Assembly (NCBI RefSeq): GCF_002899455.1
Contig: NZ_PPFB01000001.1
Location: forward strand, 2,386,501-2,450,500
Source of the DNA: Streptomyces sp. DH-12
GTDB lineage: Bacteria > Actinomycetota > Actinomycetes > Streptomycetales > Streptomycetaceae
Length of the DNA stretch: 64,000 nucleotides
Direction: 5' to 3'
Part shown: positions 26,965 through 35,020 of the stretch, one piece after another
Numbering within the stretch: the first letter of the stretch is position 1
How the letters are laid out: each line of letters opens with the position of its first letter
Translations under genes and position numbers: made by a program
Notes under the pieces: model-generated
Databases searched by the model: none
Told to the model about the DNA's origin: nothing
The model's input: only the letters and a program-made list of their open reading frames with translations

Positions 26965-28395
26965 TCAGACTCCAGCGGGCGTGCGGTCGTCGGCGGCGGC
27001 GAGGTCGGCCGGGGAGGCCAGGTGGCCGAGGACCGCGGTGGCCGCGGCGACCTGCGGGGACACCAGGTGCGTCCGGCCGCCCTTGCCCTGCCGGCCCTCG
27101 AAGTTGCGGTTGGAGGTGGAGGCGGAGCGCTCACCGGGGGCGAGCTGGTCGGGGTTCATGCCCAGGCACATCGAGCAGCCCGCGTGCCGCCACTCGGCGC
27201 CGGCCTCCTTGAAGATCACGTCAAGGCCCTCGGAGACGGCCTGCAGACCCACCCGCGCGGAGCCGGGGACGACCAGCATCCGTACGCCGTCGGCGACTTT
27301 GCGGCCCTGGAGGATGTCCGCGGCGGCGCGCAGGTCCTCGATGCGGCCGTTGGTGCAGGAACCTACGAAGACGGTGTCCACCTCGATGGAGCGCAGCGGC
27401 TGTCCGGCCTCCAGTCCCATGTACTCCAGGGCCTTTTCGGCGGCGAGCCGCTCCGAGGCGTCCTCGTACGAAGCCGGGTCGGGGACCGACGCCGAAAGCG
27501 GGACGCCCTGGCCCGGGTTGGTGCCCCAGGTGACGAAGGGCGACAGCTCGGAGGCCTCGATGACGACCTCGGCGTCGAACTCGGCGTCGTCGTCGGACTT
27601 CAGCGTCTTCCAGTAGGCGACGGCCGCGTCCCAGTCCTCGCCCTTCGGGGCGTGCGGACGGCCCTCGAGGTACGCGAAGGTCGTCTCGTCGGGGGCGATC
27701 ATGCCCGCGCGGGCGCCGGCCTCGATCGACATGTTGCAGATGGTCATCCGGGCCTCCATCGAGAGCTTCTCGATGGCCTCGCCGCGGTACTCCAGGACGT
27801 AGCCCTGGCCGCCGCCCGTGCCGATCCTCGCGATGATCGCCAGGATCAGGTCCTTGGCCGTGACGCCCTCGGGCAGCTCGCCGTTGACCGTGATGGCCAT
27901 GGTCTTGGGGCGGGTCATCGGCAGCGTCTGGGTCGCCAGGACGTGCTCCACCTGGGAGGTGCCGATGCCGAAGGCCAGTCCGCCGAAGGCGCCGTGGGTG
28001 GAGGTGTGCGAGTCGCCGCACACCACCGTCATGCCGGGCTGGGTCAGGCCCAGCTGCGGGCCGACGACGTGCACCACGCCCTGCTCGACGTCGCCCAGCG
28101 GGTGCAGCCGGACGCCGAACTCCGCGCAGTTCTTGCGCAGCGTCTCCAGCTGGACCCGGGAGACCGGGTCGGCGATGGGCTTGTCGATGTCGAGGGTGGG
28201 GGTGTTGTGGTCCTCGGTCGCGATGGTGAGGTCGAGACGGCGCACCCGGCGGCCGTTCTTGCGGAGGCCGTCGAAGGCCTGGGGGCTGGTCACCTCGTGC
28301 AGCAGGTGCAGATCGATGAAGAGGAGGTCGGGCTCGCCCTCGGCGCGCCGGACGACGTGGTCGTCCCAGACCTTCTCCGCGAGTGTCCTACCCAT
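26965..28395 (-). CDS. leuC: 3-isopropylmalate dehydratase large subunit
   Basis: The iron-sulphur subunit of isopropylmalate isomerase, 476 residues. The three cluster cysteines are in GSCTNG and CSMCLG, with [13 protein letters not shown] and [10 protein letters not shown] also conserved. The ATG at 28395 follows GGAGGGAAAGCG. It is divergent from ndgR, whose product is known in streptomycetes to control leuCD. Confidence 0.98.
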   Translation of the reverse strand: MGRTLAEKVWDDHVVRRAEGEPDLLFIDLHLLHEVTSPQAFDGLRKNGRRVRRLDLTIATEDHNTPTLDIDKPIADPVSRVQLETLRKNCAEFGVRLHPLGDVEQGVVHVVGPQLGLTQPGMTVVCGDSHTSTHGAFGGLAFGIGTSQVEHVLATQTLPMTRPKTMAITVNGELPEGVTAKDLILAIIARIGTGGGQGYVLEYRGEAIEKLSMEARMTICNMSIEAGARAGMIAPDETTFAYLEGRPHAPKGEDWDAAVAYWKTLKSDDDAEFDAEVVIEASELSPFVTWGTNPGQGVPLSASVPDPASYEDASERLAAEKALEYMGLEAGQPLRSIEVDTVFVGSCTNGRIEDLRAAADILQGRKVADGVRMLVVPGSARVGLQAVSEGLDVIFKEAGAEWRHAGCSMCLGMNPDQLAPGERSASTSNRNFEGRQGKGGRTHLVSPQVAAATAVLGHLASPADLAAADDRTPAGV

Positions 28396-28555
28396 CGCTT
28401 TCCCTCCGGCCGGCACGTTGCCCTCCGGCCCAACTAGAGATCTGTGAGACGGCGCCCGCGCCCCTGACACCGGGCGTCCGCCGTCAGGCCCGGTGGTCCA
28501 CGGGCCGCGTTGCTTCGTGCTTCAAGAGTGGCGGGTTCCACGGAAAATTGAACTT

Positions 28556-28576
28556 GCGTTTCACAGAGTGAGACGC
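28556..28576. promoter_or_regulatory. Palindromic operator between leuC and ndgR
   Basis: GCGTTTCAC and GTGAGACGC form a 9-bp inverted repeat with one mismatch around AGA, 12 bases before the ndgR ATG. IclR-type regulators such as NdgR/AreB bind this intergenic region in streptomycetes, so it is a good candidate for the site. A TTGAAC hexamer overlaps just upstream (28548-28553). Confidence 0.65.
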
Positions 28577-28588
28577 GAGTATCGTTGC

Positions 28589-29302
28589 ATGGACAACAGT
28601 AGCGGCGTCGGCGTTCTGGACAAGGCAGCACTCGTCCTGAGCGCTCTGGAGTCCGGCCCGGCCACCCTCGCGGGACTGGTCGGTGCCACCGGACTGGCAC
28701 GACCCACGGCCCACCGCCTGGCCGTGGCGCTGGAGCACCACCGCATGGTGGCGCGTGACATGCAGGGGCGGTTCATCCTCGGCCCGCGCCTGGCCGAACT
28801 GGCCGCGGCCGCGGGCGAGGACCGGCTGCTCGCCACCGCGGGCCCGGTGCTGACCCACCTGCGCGACGTGACGGGCGAGAGCGCCCAGCTCTACCGCCGC
28901 CAGGGCGACATGCGCATCTGCGTCGCCGCGGCGGAGCGTCTGTCCGGACTGCGGGACACGGTACCGGTGGGCTCCACGCTCACCATGAAAGCAGGCTCGT
29001 CGGCGCAGATCCTCATGGCCTGGGAGGAGCCCGAGCGGCTGCACCGCGGCTTGCAGGGCGCCCGGTTCACGGCGACGGCCCTCTCCGGCGTACGGCGCCG
29101 CGGCTGGGCGCAGTCGATCGGCGAGCGCGAGCCCGGTGTGGCGTCCGTCTCGGCCCCGGTGCGCGGCCCGTCGAACCGTGTGGTGGCCGCCGTCTCGGTC
29201 TCCGGCCCCATCGAGCGCCTGACCCGGCACCCGGGCCGGATGCACGCCCAGGCCGTCATCGACGCCGCCGCCCGCCTCTCCGAGGCGCTCCGCCGCTCCT
29301 GA
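28589..29302 (+). CDS. ndgR: IclR-family regulator NdgR
   Basis: A global regulator of amino acid metabolism, known in S. coelicolor to control leucine synthesis genes and nitrogen-dependent growth. The 237-residue protein has an N-terminal winged helix (LAGLVGATGLARPTAHRLAVAL as helix-turn-helix) and a C-terminal IclR effector domain. The ATG at 28589 is used because upstream in-frame codons run through the operator. Divergence from leuC and the palindrome between them fit its role. Confidence 0.94.
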   Translation: MDNSSGVGVLDKAALVLSALESGPATLAGLVGATGLARPTAHRLAVALEHHRMVARDMQGRFILGPRLAELAAAAGEDRLLATAGPVLTHLRDVTGESAQLYRRQGDMRICVAAAERLSGLRDTVPVGSTLTMKAGSSAQILMAWEEPERLHRGLQGARFTATALSGVRRRGWAQSIGEREPGVASVSAPVRGPSNRVVAAVSVSGPIERLTRHPGRMHAQAVIDAAARLSEALRRS

Positions 29303-29328
29303 GCGTCCCCCCGCCCACGACAACGTCC

Positions 29329-29373
29329 ACGGGGGACGGGTCCGCCCCAACGCCGCGGCGGACCCTCCCCCGT
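29329..29373. terminator. Bidirectional hairpin between ndgR and the DUF4188 gene
   Basis: ACGGGGGA-GGGTCCGCC pairs with GGCGGACCC-TCCCCCGT with a single bulged base. The loop is about 10 bases. It serves two convergent genes. Confidence 0.65.
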
Positions 29374-29374
29374 C

Positions 29375-29935
29375 TCACGCGCCGTCGGCCACCGCCGACG
29401 GCGCGGTCCTCTCCGTCACGTCCGCCGTCGCCGGCTTCTCCGGCCGGTACGCGAACCGGTCCTCGGCACGCCGGCCGCGCTTCTCCAGCGGTGTCCGTCC
29501 GTGCGCGGCCGCGAGTCCGAACGCCGGCATGTCGACGTAGACCGCCTCGTAGTTGCCCTGCGGCACCACGTACGTCTCGTGCCAGATCCCGACGTGGCCG
29601 CGCGCCTTGCCCTCCCGCTCCTTGCGGTTGAGAGACGTCCACGCGCTGTGGTGGACCGTGCCCGGGGCGTGCGCGTAGGCGTAGAGCTTCTCCTTGGACT
29701 CCCAGTACTGGACGACGTAGTACGTCCGCGGCGAGGCCGTGAGGAGGAGGTGCTTGAGCAGTCCGCTCCCGGGGCGCCTGCCGAGTTCGCGCAGCATGCG
29801 CCGCATGGAGACCAGGACGGGCAGCCAGTGGTGCACCGCCCGGAAGCGGTTGATCCGCATGCCGATCAGCAGGACGACGACGTCGCCCTCCGCCGCCGCG
29901 GTGGTGCGCTCGGCGACCGTGAACCTGCGCCGCAT
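29375..29935 (-). CDS. DUF4188 family protein
   Basis: A 186-residue protein resembling small heme-free monooxygenase-like proteins of the DUF4188 family (motifs VVVLLIGMRINRF, YYVVQYWESKEKLYAYAH, HVGIWHETYVVP). Members occur near MerR or TetR regulators in soil bacteria, and the function is not established. The ATG at 29935 follows GGGAGTGAGAC. It is divergent from a MerR regulator across 87 bases holding two dyads, so it is likely the regulator's target. Confidence 0.8.
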   Translation of the reverse strand: MRRRFTVAERTTAAAEGDVVVLLIGMRINRFRAVHHWLPVLVSMRRMLRELGRRPGSGLLKHLLLTASPRTYYVVQYWESKEKLYAYAHAPGTVHHSAWTSLNRKEREGKARGHVGIWHETYVVPQGNYEAVYVDMPAFGLAAAHGRTPLEKRGRRAEDRFAYRPEKPATADVTERTAPSAVADGA

Positions 29936-29968
29936 GTCTCACTCCCGGATCCATAGGGTGGGCTGGAC

Positions 29969-30005
29969 GAGTTCCCCGGGGAACTCTTGGATAGTCTTGC
30001 TATCC
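29969..30005. promoter_or_regulatory. Two dyads in the DUF4188/MerR divergent promoter
   Basis: A perfect 18-bp palindrome GAGTTCCCCGGGGAACTC (29969-29986) is followed by GGATAG-TCTTG-CTATCC (29989-30005). MerR regulators bind dyads inside promoters; the second dyad, close to the MerR start, may be its operator. Confidence 0.6.
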
Positions 30006-30022
30006 CATGAAAGGCGCAAGAG

Positions 30023-30667
30023 GTGCGGCTGGCTGAACTGAGCGAACGCAGCGGTGTGTCCACCGCGACGATCAAGTACTACCTGCGGGAAGGCCTGCTG
30101 CCGCCCGGCCGCCGCGTCAACGCGACCACGGCGGAGTACGGCGAGGAGCACCTGCGGCGGCTGCGACTGGTGCGCGCGCTGATCCAGGTGGGAGGCGTCC
30201 CGGTGGCCAAGGCCCGTGAGGTGCTGAGCCACATCGACGACGAGTCCCTCGGCCGCACGATCCGCCTCGGCGCGGCCCTGTGGGCGCTGCCGCAGGATCC
30301 GGAGCCGGACGAGGAGGACCCGGACGTGGTGGCGGCCCGCGCGGAGGTGGACCGGCTGCTGGAGTCGCTGGGCTGGGAGACCTCGCGGGAGATGGCCTCC
30401 CTCTCCCCCGTGCACCGCTCGCTGGTGGTGGCGGTGGCCACACTGCGGCGGCTCGGTTATCCATGGGACGCCGAGTTGATGGCGCCGTACGCCCGGCTGA
30501 TGCACCAGGTGGCGTCCCGGCAGCTCGACTACATGGAGACGTACGACACGCTCAAGGAACAGGTGGAGGTGGCCGTGGCGTCGGCGGTGCTGTTCGAGCC
30601 GGTGCTGCGCGCCCTGCACCGGCTGGCGCAGGAGGAGGAGTCGGCGCGGCGGTACGGCATCGAGTGA
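30023..30667 (+). CDS. MerR-family transcriptional regulator
   Basis: A 214-residue regulator. The MerR helix-turn-helix occupies residues 1-70 (MRLAELSERSGVSTATIKYY, then LPPGRR), followed by a long helical effector domain with no metal-binding cysteines. That argues against a metal sensor and for an organic ligand. The GTG at 30023 follows AAGGCGCAAGAG. It is divergent from the DUF4188 gene, which it probably controls. Confidence 0.88.
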   Translation: MRLAELSERSGVSTATIKYYLREGLLPPGRRVNATTAEYGEEHLRRLRLVRALIQVGGVPVAKAREVLSHIDDESLGRTIRLGAALWALPQDPEPDEEDPDVVAARAEVDRLLESLGWETSREMASLSPVHRSLVVAVATLRRLGYPWDAELMAPYARLMHQVASRQLDYMETYDTLKEQVEVAVASAVLFEPVLRALHRLAQEEESARRYGIE

Positions 30668-30676
30668 CCGACAGCA

Positions 30677-30708
30677 CGAAAGCCCCCCACCGAGGTGGGG
30701 GGCTTTCG
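30677..30708. terminator. Bidirectional terminator between MerR gene and tRNAs
   Basis: CGAAAGCCCCCCACC and its complement form a 15-bp stem with a GA loop. It ends both the plus-strand regulator and the minus-strand tRNA transcript. Confidence 0.8.
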
Positions 30709-30714
30709 CCGGTG

Positions 30715-30787
30715 TACCCCCGACCGGATTCGAACCGGCGCTACCGCCTTGAGAGGGCGGCGTGCTAGGCCGCTACACAACGGGGGC
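30715..30787 (-). tRNA. tRNA-Glu (CTC)
   Basis: A 73-base cloverleaf starting GCCCCCG, with D arm, anticodon stem CCGCC/GGCGG, loop CTCTCAA giving anticodon CTC, and T loop TTCGAAT. The acceptor closes with CGGGGGT; the first pair is G-T. CCA is not encoded. Confidence 0.96.
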
Positions 30788-30814
30788 GTGGATCATGCGT
30801 TTCCACAGATCCTG

Positions 30815-30886
30815 CTGGTCTACCTGGACTCGAACCAAGACTAACTGAACCAGAATCAGTCGTGCTGCCAATTACACCATAGGCCA
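30815..30886 (-). tRNA. tRNA-Gln (CTG)
   Basis: A 72-base cloverleaf with anticodon stem ACTGA/TCAGT and loop TTCTGGT, giving CTG. The acceptor arms are TGGCCTA and TAGACCA, so position 4-69 is a C-A mismatch. CCA is not encoded. It precedes tRNA-Glu in the same direction by 27 bases. Confidence 0.95.
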
Positions 30887-30977
30887 CTGGAACGCAAGCC
30901 CCGGAGGGGTTCTCGTTCTAGTTCTGCGCTTCGGGGCTCCGGCCTTCCGGCCCGCTCCCCGCGGCGCAGGAAGAACA

Positions 30978-31709
30978 TTACCCGAAGGAGGTCGGGGCTC
31001 CAAAACGAGTATCGCCGCGCAGCAGCGAGGGCAGTTCGGCGAGGGACGCGATCCGCCGCGGACCCTCGGGCGGTTCCAGGGTCGCGCGGGCGTCGGCGCG
31101 GTCGATCCACACCGAGAGCAGCCCGGCCTCGGCGGCGCCCCGGCCGTCGATCTCCGGGTGGTCCCCGACGTACGCGACCTGGTCCGGAGGCAGCGCGAGG
31201 GCCTGGCAGGCGGCCAGGAAGGCGCCGGGATGCGGCTTGGACACGCCCAGCTCGGCGGCGCACAGGACGGCCTCGAAGCGGTCGTGCACGCCCAGCACGC
31301 GCAGCTTGCGGTCCTGCACGTGCAGGCTGGAGTTGGAGAGCACGGCGTGCCGGTGGCTGCCGGCGAGGGCGTCCAGCACGGGCAGCACGTCCGGGAACAG
31401 GCTCCAGGCGGACTCGTAGTGGACCAGGTAGCGGTCGAACCAGGCGTCCGCCTCCGCGTCGGTCAGCTCGCGGCCCAGGAAGACCCGGGTGCGGTCGCGG
31501 CGCTGGGTCTCGAAGTCCACCTCGCCGGCGGCGAACCGCGCCCACTGCAGGTCGGTGATCTCCCGCCAGCGCGCCAGCGCCTCCTCCACGGAGCCGTACC
31601 CGGCGAGCAGCCCCTCGACGGCCAGGTGGGCGCGCATGCCCTCCCGGTCGGCGGTGGTGTAGTCGAACAGCGTGTCGTCGACGTCCCAGACCACGGCGCG
31701 GATGTCCAT
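30978..31709 (-). CDS. HAD-family hydrolase
   Basis: A 243-residue phosphatase-like protein. Motif I is DVDDTLFD at about residues 9-16, motif II LSNSS, motif III lysine in GVSKPHPG, and motif IV GDHPEIDGRGA. A helical cap lies between motifs I and II, so it is a subfamily I HAD enzyme acting on a small substrate. The substrate is unknown. The ATG is at 31709. It lies downstream of gltX, separated by a strong terminator. Confidence 0.88.
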   Translation of the reverse strand: MDIRAVVWDVDDTLFDYTTADREGMRAHLAVEGLLAGYGSVEEALARWREITDLQWARFAAGEVDFETQRRDRTRVFLGRELTDAEADAWFDRYLVHYESAWSLFPDVLPVLDALAGSHRHAVLSNSSLHVQDRKLRVLGVHDRFEAVLCAAELGVSKPHPGAFLAACQALALPPDQVAYVGDHPEIDGRGAAEAGLLSVWIDRADARATLEPPEGPRRIASLAELPSLLRGDTRFGAPTSFG

Positions 31710-31755
31710 GGCACCGACGGTACCGGGACCCGCGCGGGGGCGCCGGGGAACGCCG

Positions 31756-31791
31756 AGGGGCGGCTCCCGGACGTGTCCGGGAGCCGCCCCT
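31756..31791 (-). terminator. Terminator after gltX
   Basis: A perfect 17-bp stem AGGGGCGGCTCCCGGAC with a GT centre lies 16 bases past the gltX stop. Confidence 0.75.
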
Positions 31792-31806
31792 GCACGGCGG
31801 GTGAGG

Positions 31807-33282
31807 TCAGCCGGCGAGCCTCGCCAGGGCCGCGTCGATGCGGGCCAGGGACTTCTCCTTGCCCAGGACCTCCAGCGACTCGAAGAGCGGCAGGCCGACG
31901 GTGCGGCCGGTGACCGCGACGCGGACCGGGGCCTGGGCCTTGCCGAGCTTGAGGCCGTGGGCCTCGCCGGCGGCCAGGACGGCCTCCTTCAGCGCCTCGG
32001 CGGAGGTCCAGTCGGCGGCCTCCAGGTTCTCCCGGGCGGTGCGCAGCAGGGCGTCGGAGCCCTCCTTCATCGCCTTGTTCCAGGACGCCTCGTCGAAGAC
32101 CGGCTCCGGCAGGAACAGGAAGTCGACGTTGTCGGTGATCTCGGAGAGGACCTTGAGGCGGGTCTGCGCGTGCGGGGCGACGGCCTGCCACTTGGCCTCG
32201 TCGAAGGCCTCCGGCGCCCAGGGGGCGTGCGGGGCGCGCAGCCAGGGGCGGCAGCGCTCCGCGAAGTCCTCCGCGTCGAGCATGCGGATGTGGTCGGCGT
32301 TGATCGCCTCGCACTTCTTGAGGTCGAAGCGCGCCGGGTTGGGGTTGACGTCGGAGACGTCGAAGGCGGCGACCATCTCGTCGATCGTGAAGACGTCCTG
32401 GTCGGCGGAGAGCGACCAGCCGAGCAGCGACAGGTAGTTGAGCAGGCCCTCGGGCAGGAAGCCGCGCTCGCGGTAGAGGTTGAGCGAGGACTGCGGGTCG
32501 CGCTTGGAGAGCTTCTTGTTGCCCTCGCCCATCACGTACGGCAGGTGGCCGAAGGCGGGGATCTCCTTGGCGACGCCCAGCTCGATCAGCGCCTTGTACA
32601 GCGCGATCTGGCGCGGGGTGGAGGACAGCAGGTCCTCGCCGCGCAGGACGTGGGTGATCTCCATCAGGGCGTCGTCGACCGGGTTGACCAGCGTGTAGAG
32701 CGGGGCGCCGTTGGCGCGCACGATGCCGTAGTCCGGCACGTTCTCCGGCAGGTAGGTGATCTCGCCCCGGACCAGGTCGGTGAAGGTGATCGGCTCGTCG
32801 GGCATCCGGAAGCGGACGATCGGCTCGCGGCCCTGGGCCTGGTACTGCTCGACCTGCGCGGGCGTGAGCTCGCGGCAGTGGCCGTCGTAGCCGGACGGCT
32901 TGCCGGCGGCGCGGGCGGCCTCGCGGCGGGCGTCCAGCTCCTCCTGGGAGCAGTAGCAGTGGTAGGCGTGGCCGCCGTCGAGCAGCTTGCGCGCGACGTC
33001 CCGGTAGATGTCCATGCGCTGCGACTGGCGGTACGGCGCGTGCGGGCCGCCGATCTCGGGGCCCTCGTCCCAGTCGAAGCCCAGCCAGCGCATGGAGTCC
33101 AGCAGCTGGTCGTAGGACTCCTCGGAGTCGCGGGCCGCGTCGGTGTCCTCGATGCGGAAGACCAGGGTGCCGCCGTGGCGCTTGGCGAACGCCCAGTTGA
33201 ACAGGGCGGTGCGGACCAGGCCCACGTGCGGGTTACCGGTGGGCGAGGGGCAGAAACGGACGCGTACAGGTGCGCTAGCCAC
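31807..33282 (-). CDS. gltX: Glutamyl-tRNA synthetase
   Basis: Charges tRNA-Glu; in actinobacteria the non-discriminating enzyme also charges tRNA-Gln for later amidation. The 491-residue protein has the HIGH-type motif [10 protein letters not shown] near residue 14 and the KMSKS-type motif KKLSKRD. The GTG at 33282 is chosen with AAGG upstream; a TTG at 33291 would add three residues. The 5' end overlaps the stop of the fumarylacetoacetase-family gene by eight bases. tRNA-Glu and tRNA-Gln genes lie 1 kb downstream. Confidence 0.97.
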   Translation of the reverse strand: MASAPVRVRFCPSPTGNPHVGLVRTALFNWAFAKRHGGTLVFRIEDTDAARDSEESYDQLLDSMRWLGFDWDEGPEIGGPHAPYRQSQRMDIYRDVARKLLDGGHAYHCYCSQEELDARREAARAAGKPSGYDGHCRELTPAQVEQYQAQGREPIVRFRMPDEPITFTDLVRGEITYLPENVPDYGIVRANGAPLYTLVNPVDDALMEITHVLRGEDLLSSTPRQIALYKALIELGVAKEIPAFGHLPYVMGEGNKKLSKRDPQSSLNLYRERGFLPEGLLNYLSLLGWSLSADQDVFTIDEMVAAFDVSDVNPNPARFDLKKCEAINADHIRMLDAEDFAERCRPWLRAPHAPWAPEAFDEAKWQAVAPHAQTRLKVLSEITDNVDFLFLPEPVFDEASWNKAMKEGSDALLRTARENLEAADWTSAEALKEAVLAAGEAHGLKLGKAQAPVRVAVTGRTVGLPLFESLEVLGKEKSLARIDAALARLAG

Positions 33283-34060
33283 GCTTGACAACCTTGTTGG
33301 TGAGAGTGCCGATGCCTTCGATGGTGACGGCGACCTCGTCGCCGACGTGCAGGGGGCCGACCCCGGCCGGGGTGCCCGTGAGGATGACGTCGCCCGGGAG
33401 CAGGGTCATGGCCTCGGAGATGTTGACGATCAGGTCCTCGATGGAGTGGATCATCTCGCTGGTGCGGCCGAGCTGGCGCTGGTCCCCGTTGACCGTGAGC
33501 TGGATCGTCAGGTCGTGCGCGGCGGCGATGTCGAGGTCCGTCTCCACCCAGGGGCCGAGCGGGCAGGAGGTGTCGAAGCCCTTGGCCCGCGCCCACTGCT
33601 TCTCGCGCTTCTGGACGTCGCGCGCGGTGACGTCGTTGGCGCAGGTGTAGCCGAAGATCACGTCCTTGACGCGCTCGCGCGGGACCTCGCGGCAGAGCCG
33701 GCCGATGACCACGGCGAGCTCGGCCTCGTGGTGCACCTCCTGGGAGAAGGAGGGGTACTGGATCTCGTCGCCGGGGCCGACGACCGAGGTGGCGGGCTTG
33801 AAGAAGGCGAAGGGGGCGTCGGGCACCTCGTTGCCCATCTCCTTCGCGTGGTCCGCGTAGTTGCGCCCGAAGGCCACCACCTTGTTGGGGAGCACCGGGG
33901 GCAGCAGCCTGACCTTGCTCACCGGGACCTTGGTGCCGGAGAGCTCGAAGTCCGAGAACGGGATGCCCTTGATGATGTCCAGGACGAGCTCGTCCTGCTT
34001 CTCGCCCTCGACCGCGCCGAAGGCGACGTTCCCGTCGATGGAGAATCTGGCGATGCGCAC
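33275..34060 (-). CDS. Fumarylacetoacetate hydrolase family protein
   Basis: A 261-residue FAH-fold enzyme. The C-terminal catalytic fold has the metal-binding acidic residues in [11 protein letters not shown] and [14 protein letters not shown], and [13 protein letters not shown]. The N-terminal part includes [18 protein letters not shown]. Relatives hydrolyse or decarboxylate beta-diketo acids, for instance 2-hydroxyhepta-2,4-diene-1,7-dioate or oxaloacetate. The actual substrate cannot be told. The GTG at 34060 is used. It is translationally overlapped with gltX. Confidence 0.88.
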   Translation of the reverse strand: MRIARFSIDGNVAFGAVEGEKQDELVLDIIKGIPFSDFELSGTKVPVSKVRLLPPVLPNKVVAFGRNYADHAKEMGNEVPDAPFAFFKPATSVVGPGDEIQYPSFSQEVHHEAELAVVIGRLCREVPRERVKDVIFGYTCANDVTARDVQKREKQWARAKGFDTSCPLGPWVETDLDIAAAHDLTIQLTVNGDQRQLGRTSEMIHSIEDLIVNISEAMTLLPGDVILTGTPAGVGPLHVGDEVAVTIEGIGTLTNKVVKRG

Positions 34061-34140
34061 GGGATGCTGGTCCCCTTGACTGAAGCGGCTGGAGTCTGAC
34101 GCCCCAGGCTAACGCGCAGGGGTCCGGCCCCGGCGCACCG

Positions 34141-34173
34141 ACGAGGGGCGCCCCGCGGTGGGGCGCCCCTCGT
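34141..34173 (-). terminator. Hairpin upstream of the FAH-family gene
   Basis: ACGAGGGGCGCCCC-GCGGT-GGGGCGCCCCTCGT, a perfect 14-bp stem. It ends the transcript of the small gene at 34227-34415 before gltX's operon begins. Confidence 0.72.
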
Positions 34174-34226
34174 GGGTGCTCGGCGCGCTTTGAACGTTCT
34201 TCGGACGCCGCGCGTACGAACCGGTG

Positions 34227-34415
34227 TCAGTCCGCGGCGCCGGCCGCGACCGGGATCTCCATGAGGACGGTGCGCCTGGGGTTGGCCGTCTGGGCCGGAA
34301 GTTCGACGGGGTGCTCCTGCTGCACCGGCTTCTGCAGGTCGCCGGCACCGTCGAGGTGCGCGAGCGTCGTGCGCCGCGGGTTGGCGATCTTGTGGAACAT
34401 CGTCGTCGTCTTCAC
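34227..34415 (-). CDS. Small protein with duplicated ANPRRT motif
   Basis: A 62-residue protein, GTG at 34415 (an ATG at 34400 would drop five residues). Its most visible trait is an internal repeat: ANPRRT at residues 11-16 and 44-49, each followed by T/V-L. The linker is acidic and Pro/Gln/Glu-rich. Third codon positions are nearly all G/C, supporting real coding. AGGACAGGG lies upstream as a possible ribosome site. A terminator follows at 34141-34173. It faces away from cvnA1 across about 600 bases. The function is unknown. It might be a small adaptor with two binding motifs. Confidence 0.7.
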   Translation of the reverse strand: MKTTTMFHKIANPRRTTLAHLDGAGDLQKPVQQEHPVELPAQTANPRRTVLMEIPVAAGAAD

Positions 34416-35020
34416 TGTTTACTTGACCCTGTCCTGTGCACGGGCGCCCGGAGGCTCGGGAAGATCCTCACGCGGGCGCGGGTTGTCGGTTCTGCCGTCC
34501 CTGTAAAGCGTCAGGCTAAACAGTCGATTCCCGACGGCCCGGGGCGGGGAGTCGTGATCAGGGTGTGAGTTTGCTCACGAAGTGCATGGCAATCCGGACA
34601 TTCCGTACGCGCGCACCGGCGACCGGAATCGGACATTGAGCCCCTGAAGCCACCATTCCGCTCCTGATCATGCCGACTGGGACACCCGCCCGGCCCTGCC
34701 GGTCCGGGCCGGTATGCCCGAAATCGTCAAGATCCCGTTCTACGACTGGTGACCCGCCGGACACGGGGTGTCATGTATGTCACGGGTAGGCCTACGGGCC
34801 TTGTTGGAGATCCTGCACTGTGCTGGAATCTCACGGACCGCCGCAGGGATCGAGCCGGCGCACAGGGGGCGCGACCACGCGCCGAGCGGCGGCGAGATGG
34901 GGGAACCGGCGCCGGACCATCACGACCACCACGGGGGCGTATTCAGGGCGCCCCTATGACGCCGACACCGTGCCTCCCCGTTCACGCGGAGGGGCGCCTG
35001 GTTCAGAGGTTGCGACGCTA
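34416..35020. other. 605-base gene-free region before the first conservon
   Basis: No coding stretch was found here. It holds the inverted repeat GTGAG-TTTG-CTCAC (34565-34578), promoter regions for the small divergent gene and for cvnA1, and a TGCTGGAAT motif (34821-34829) that recurs before the second conservon (40447-40455). The long leader may be translated or regulatory; this is inference. Confidence 0.5.

Noticed and set aside
34820-35020. 67-residue N-terminal extension of cvnA1
   Set aside because: The frame is open but the composition is Arg/Thr/Gly-rich and unlike coding sequence here, and a GTG at 35021 gives the start expected for the family.
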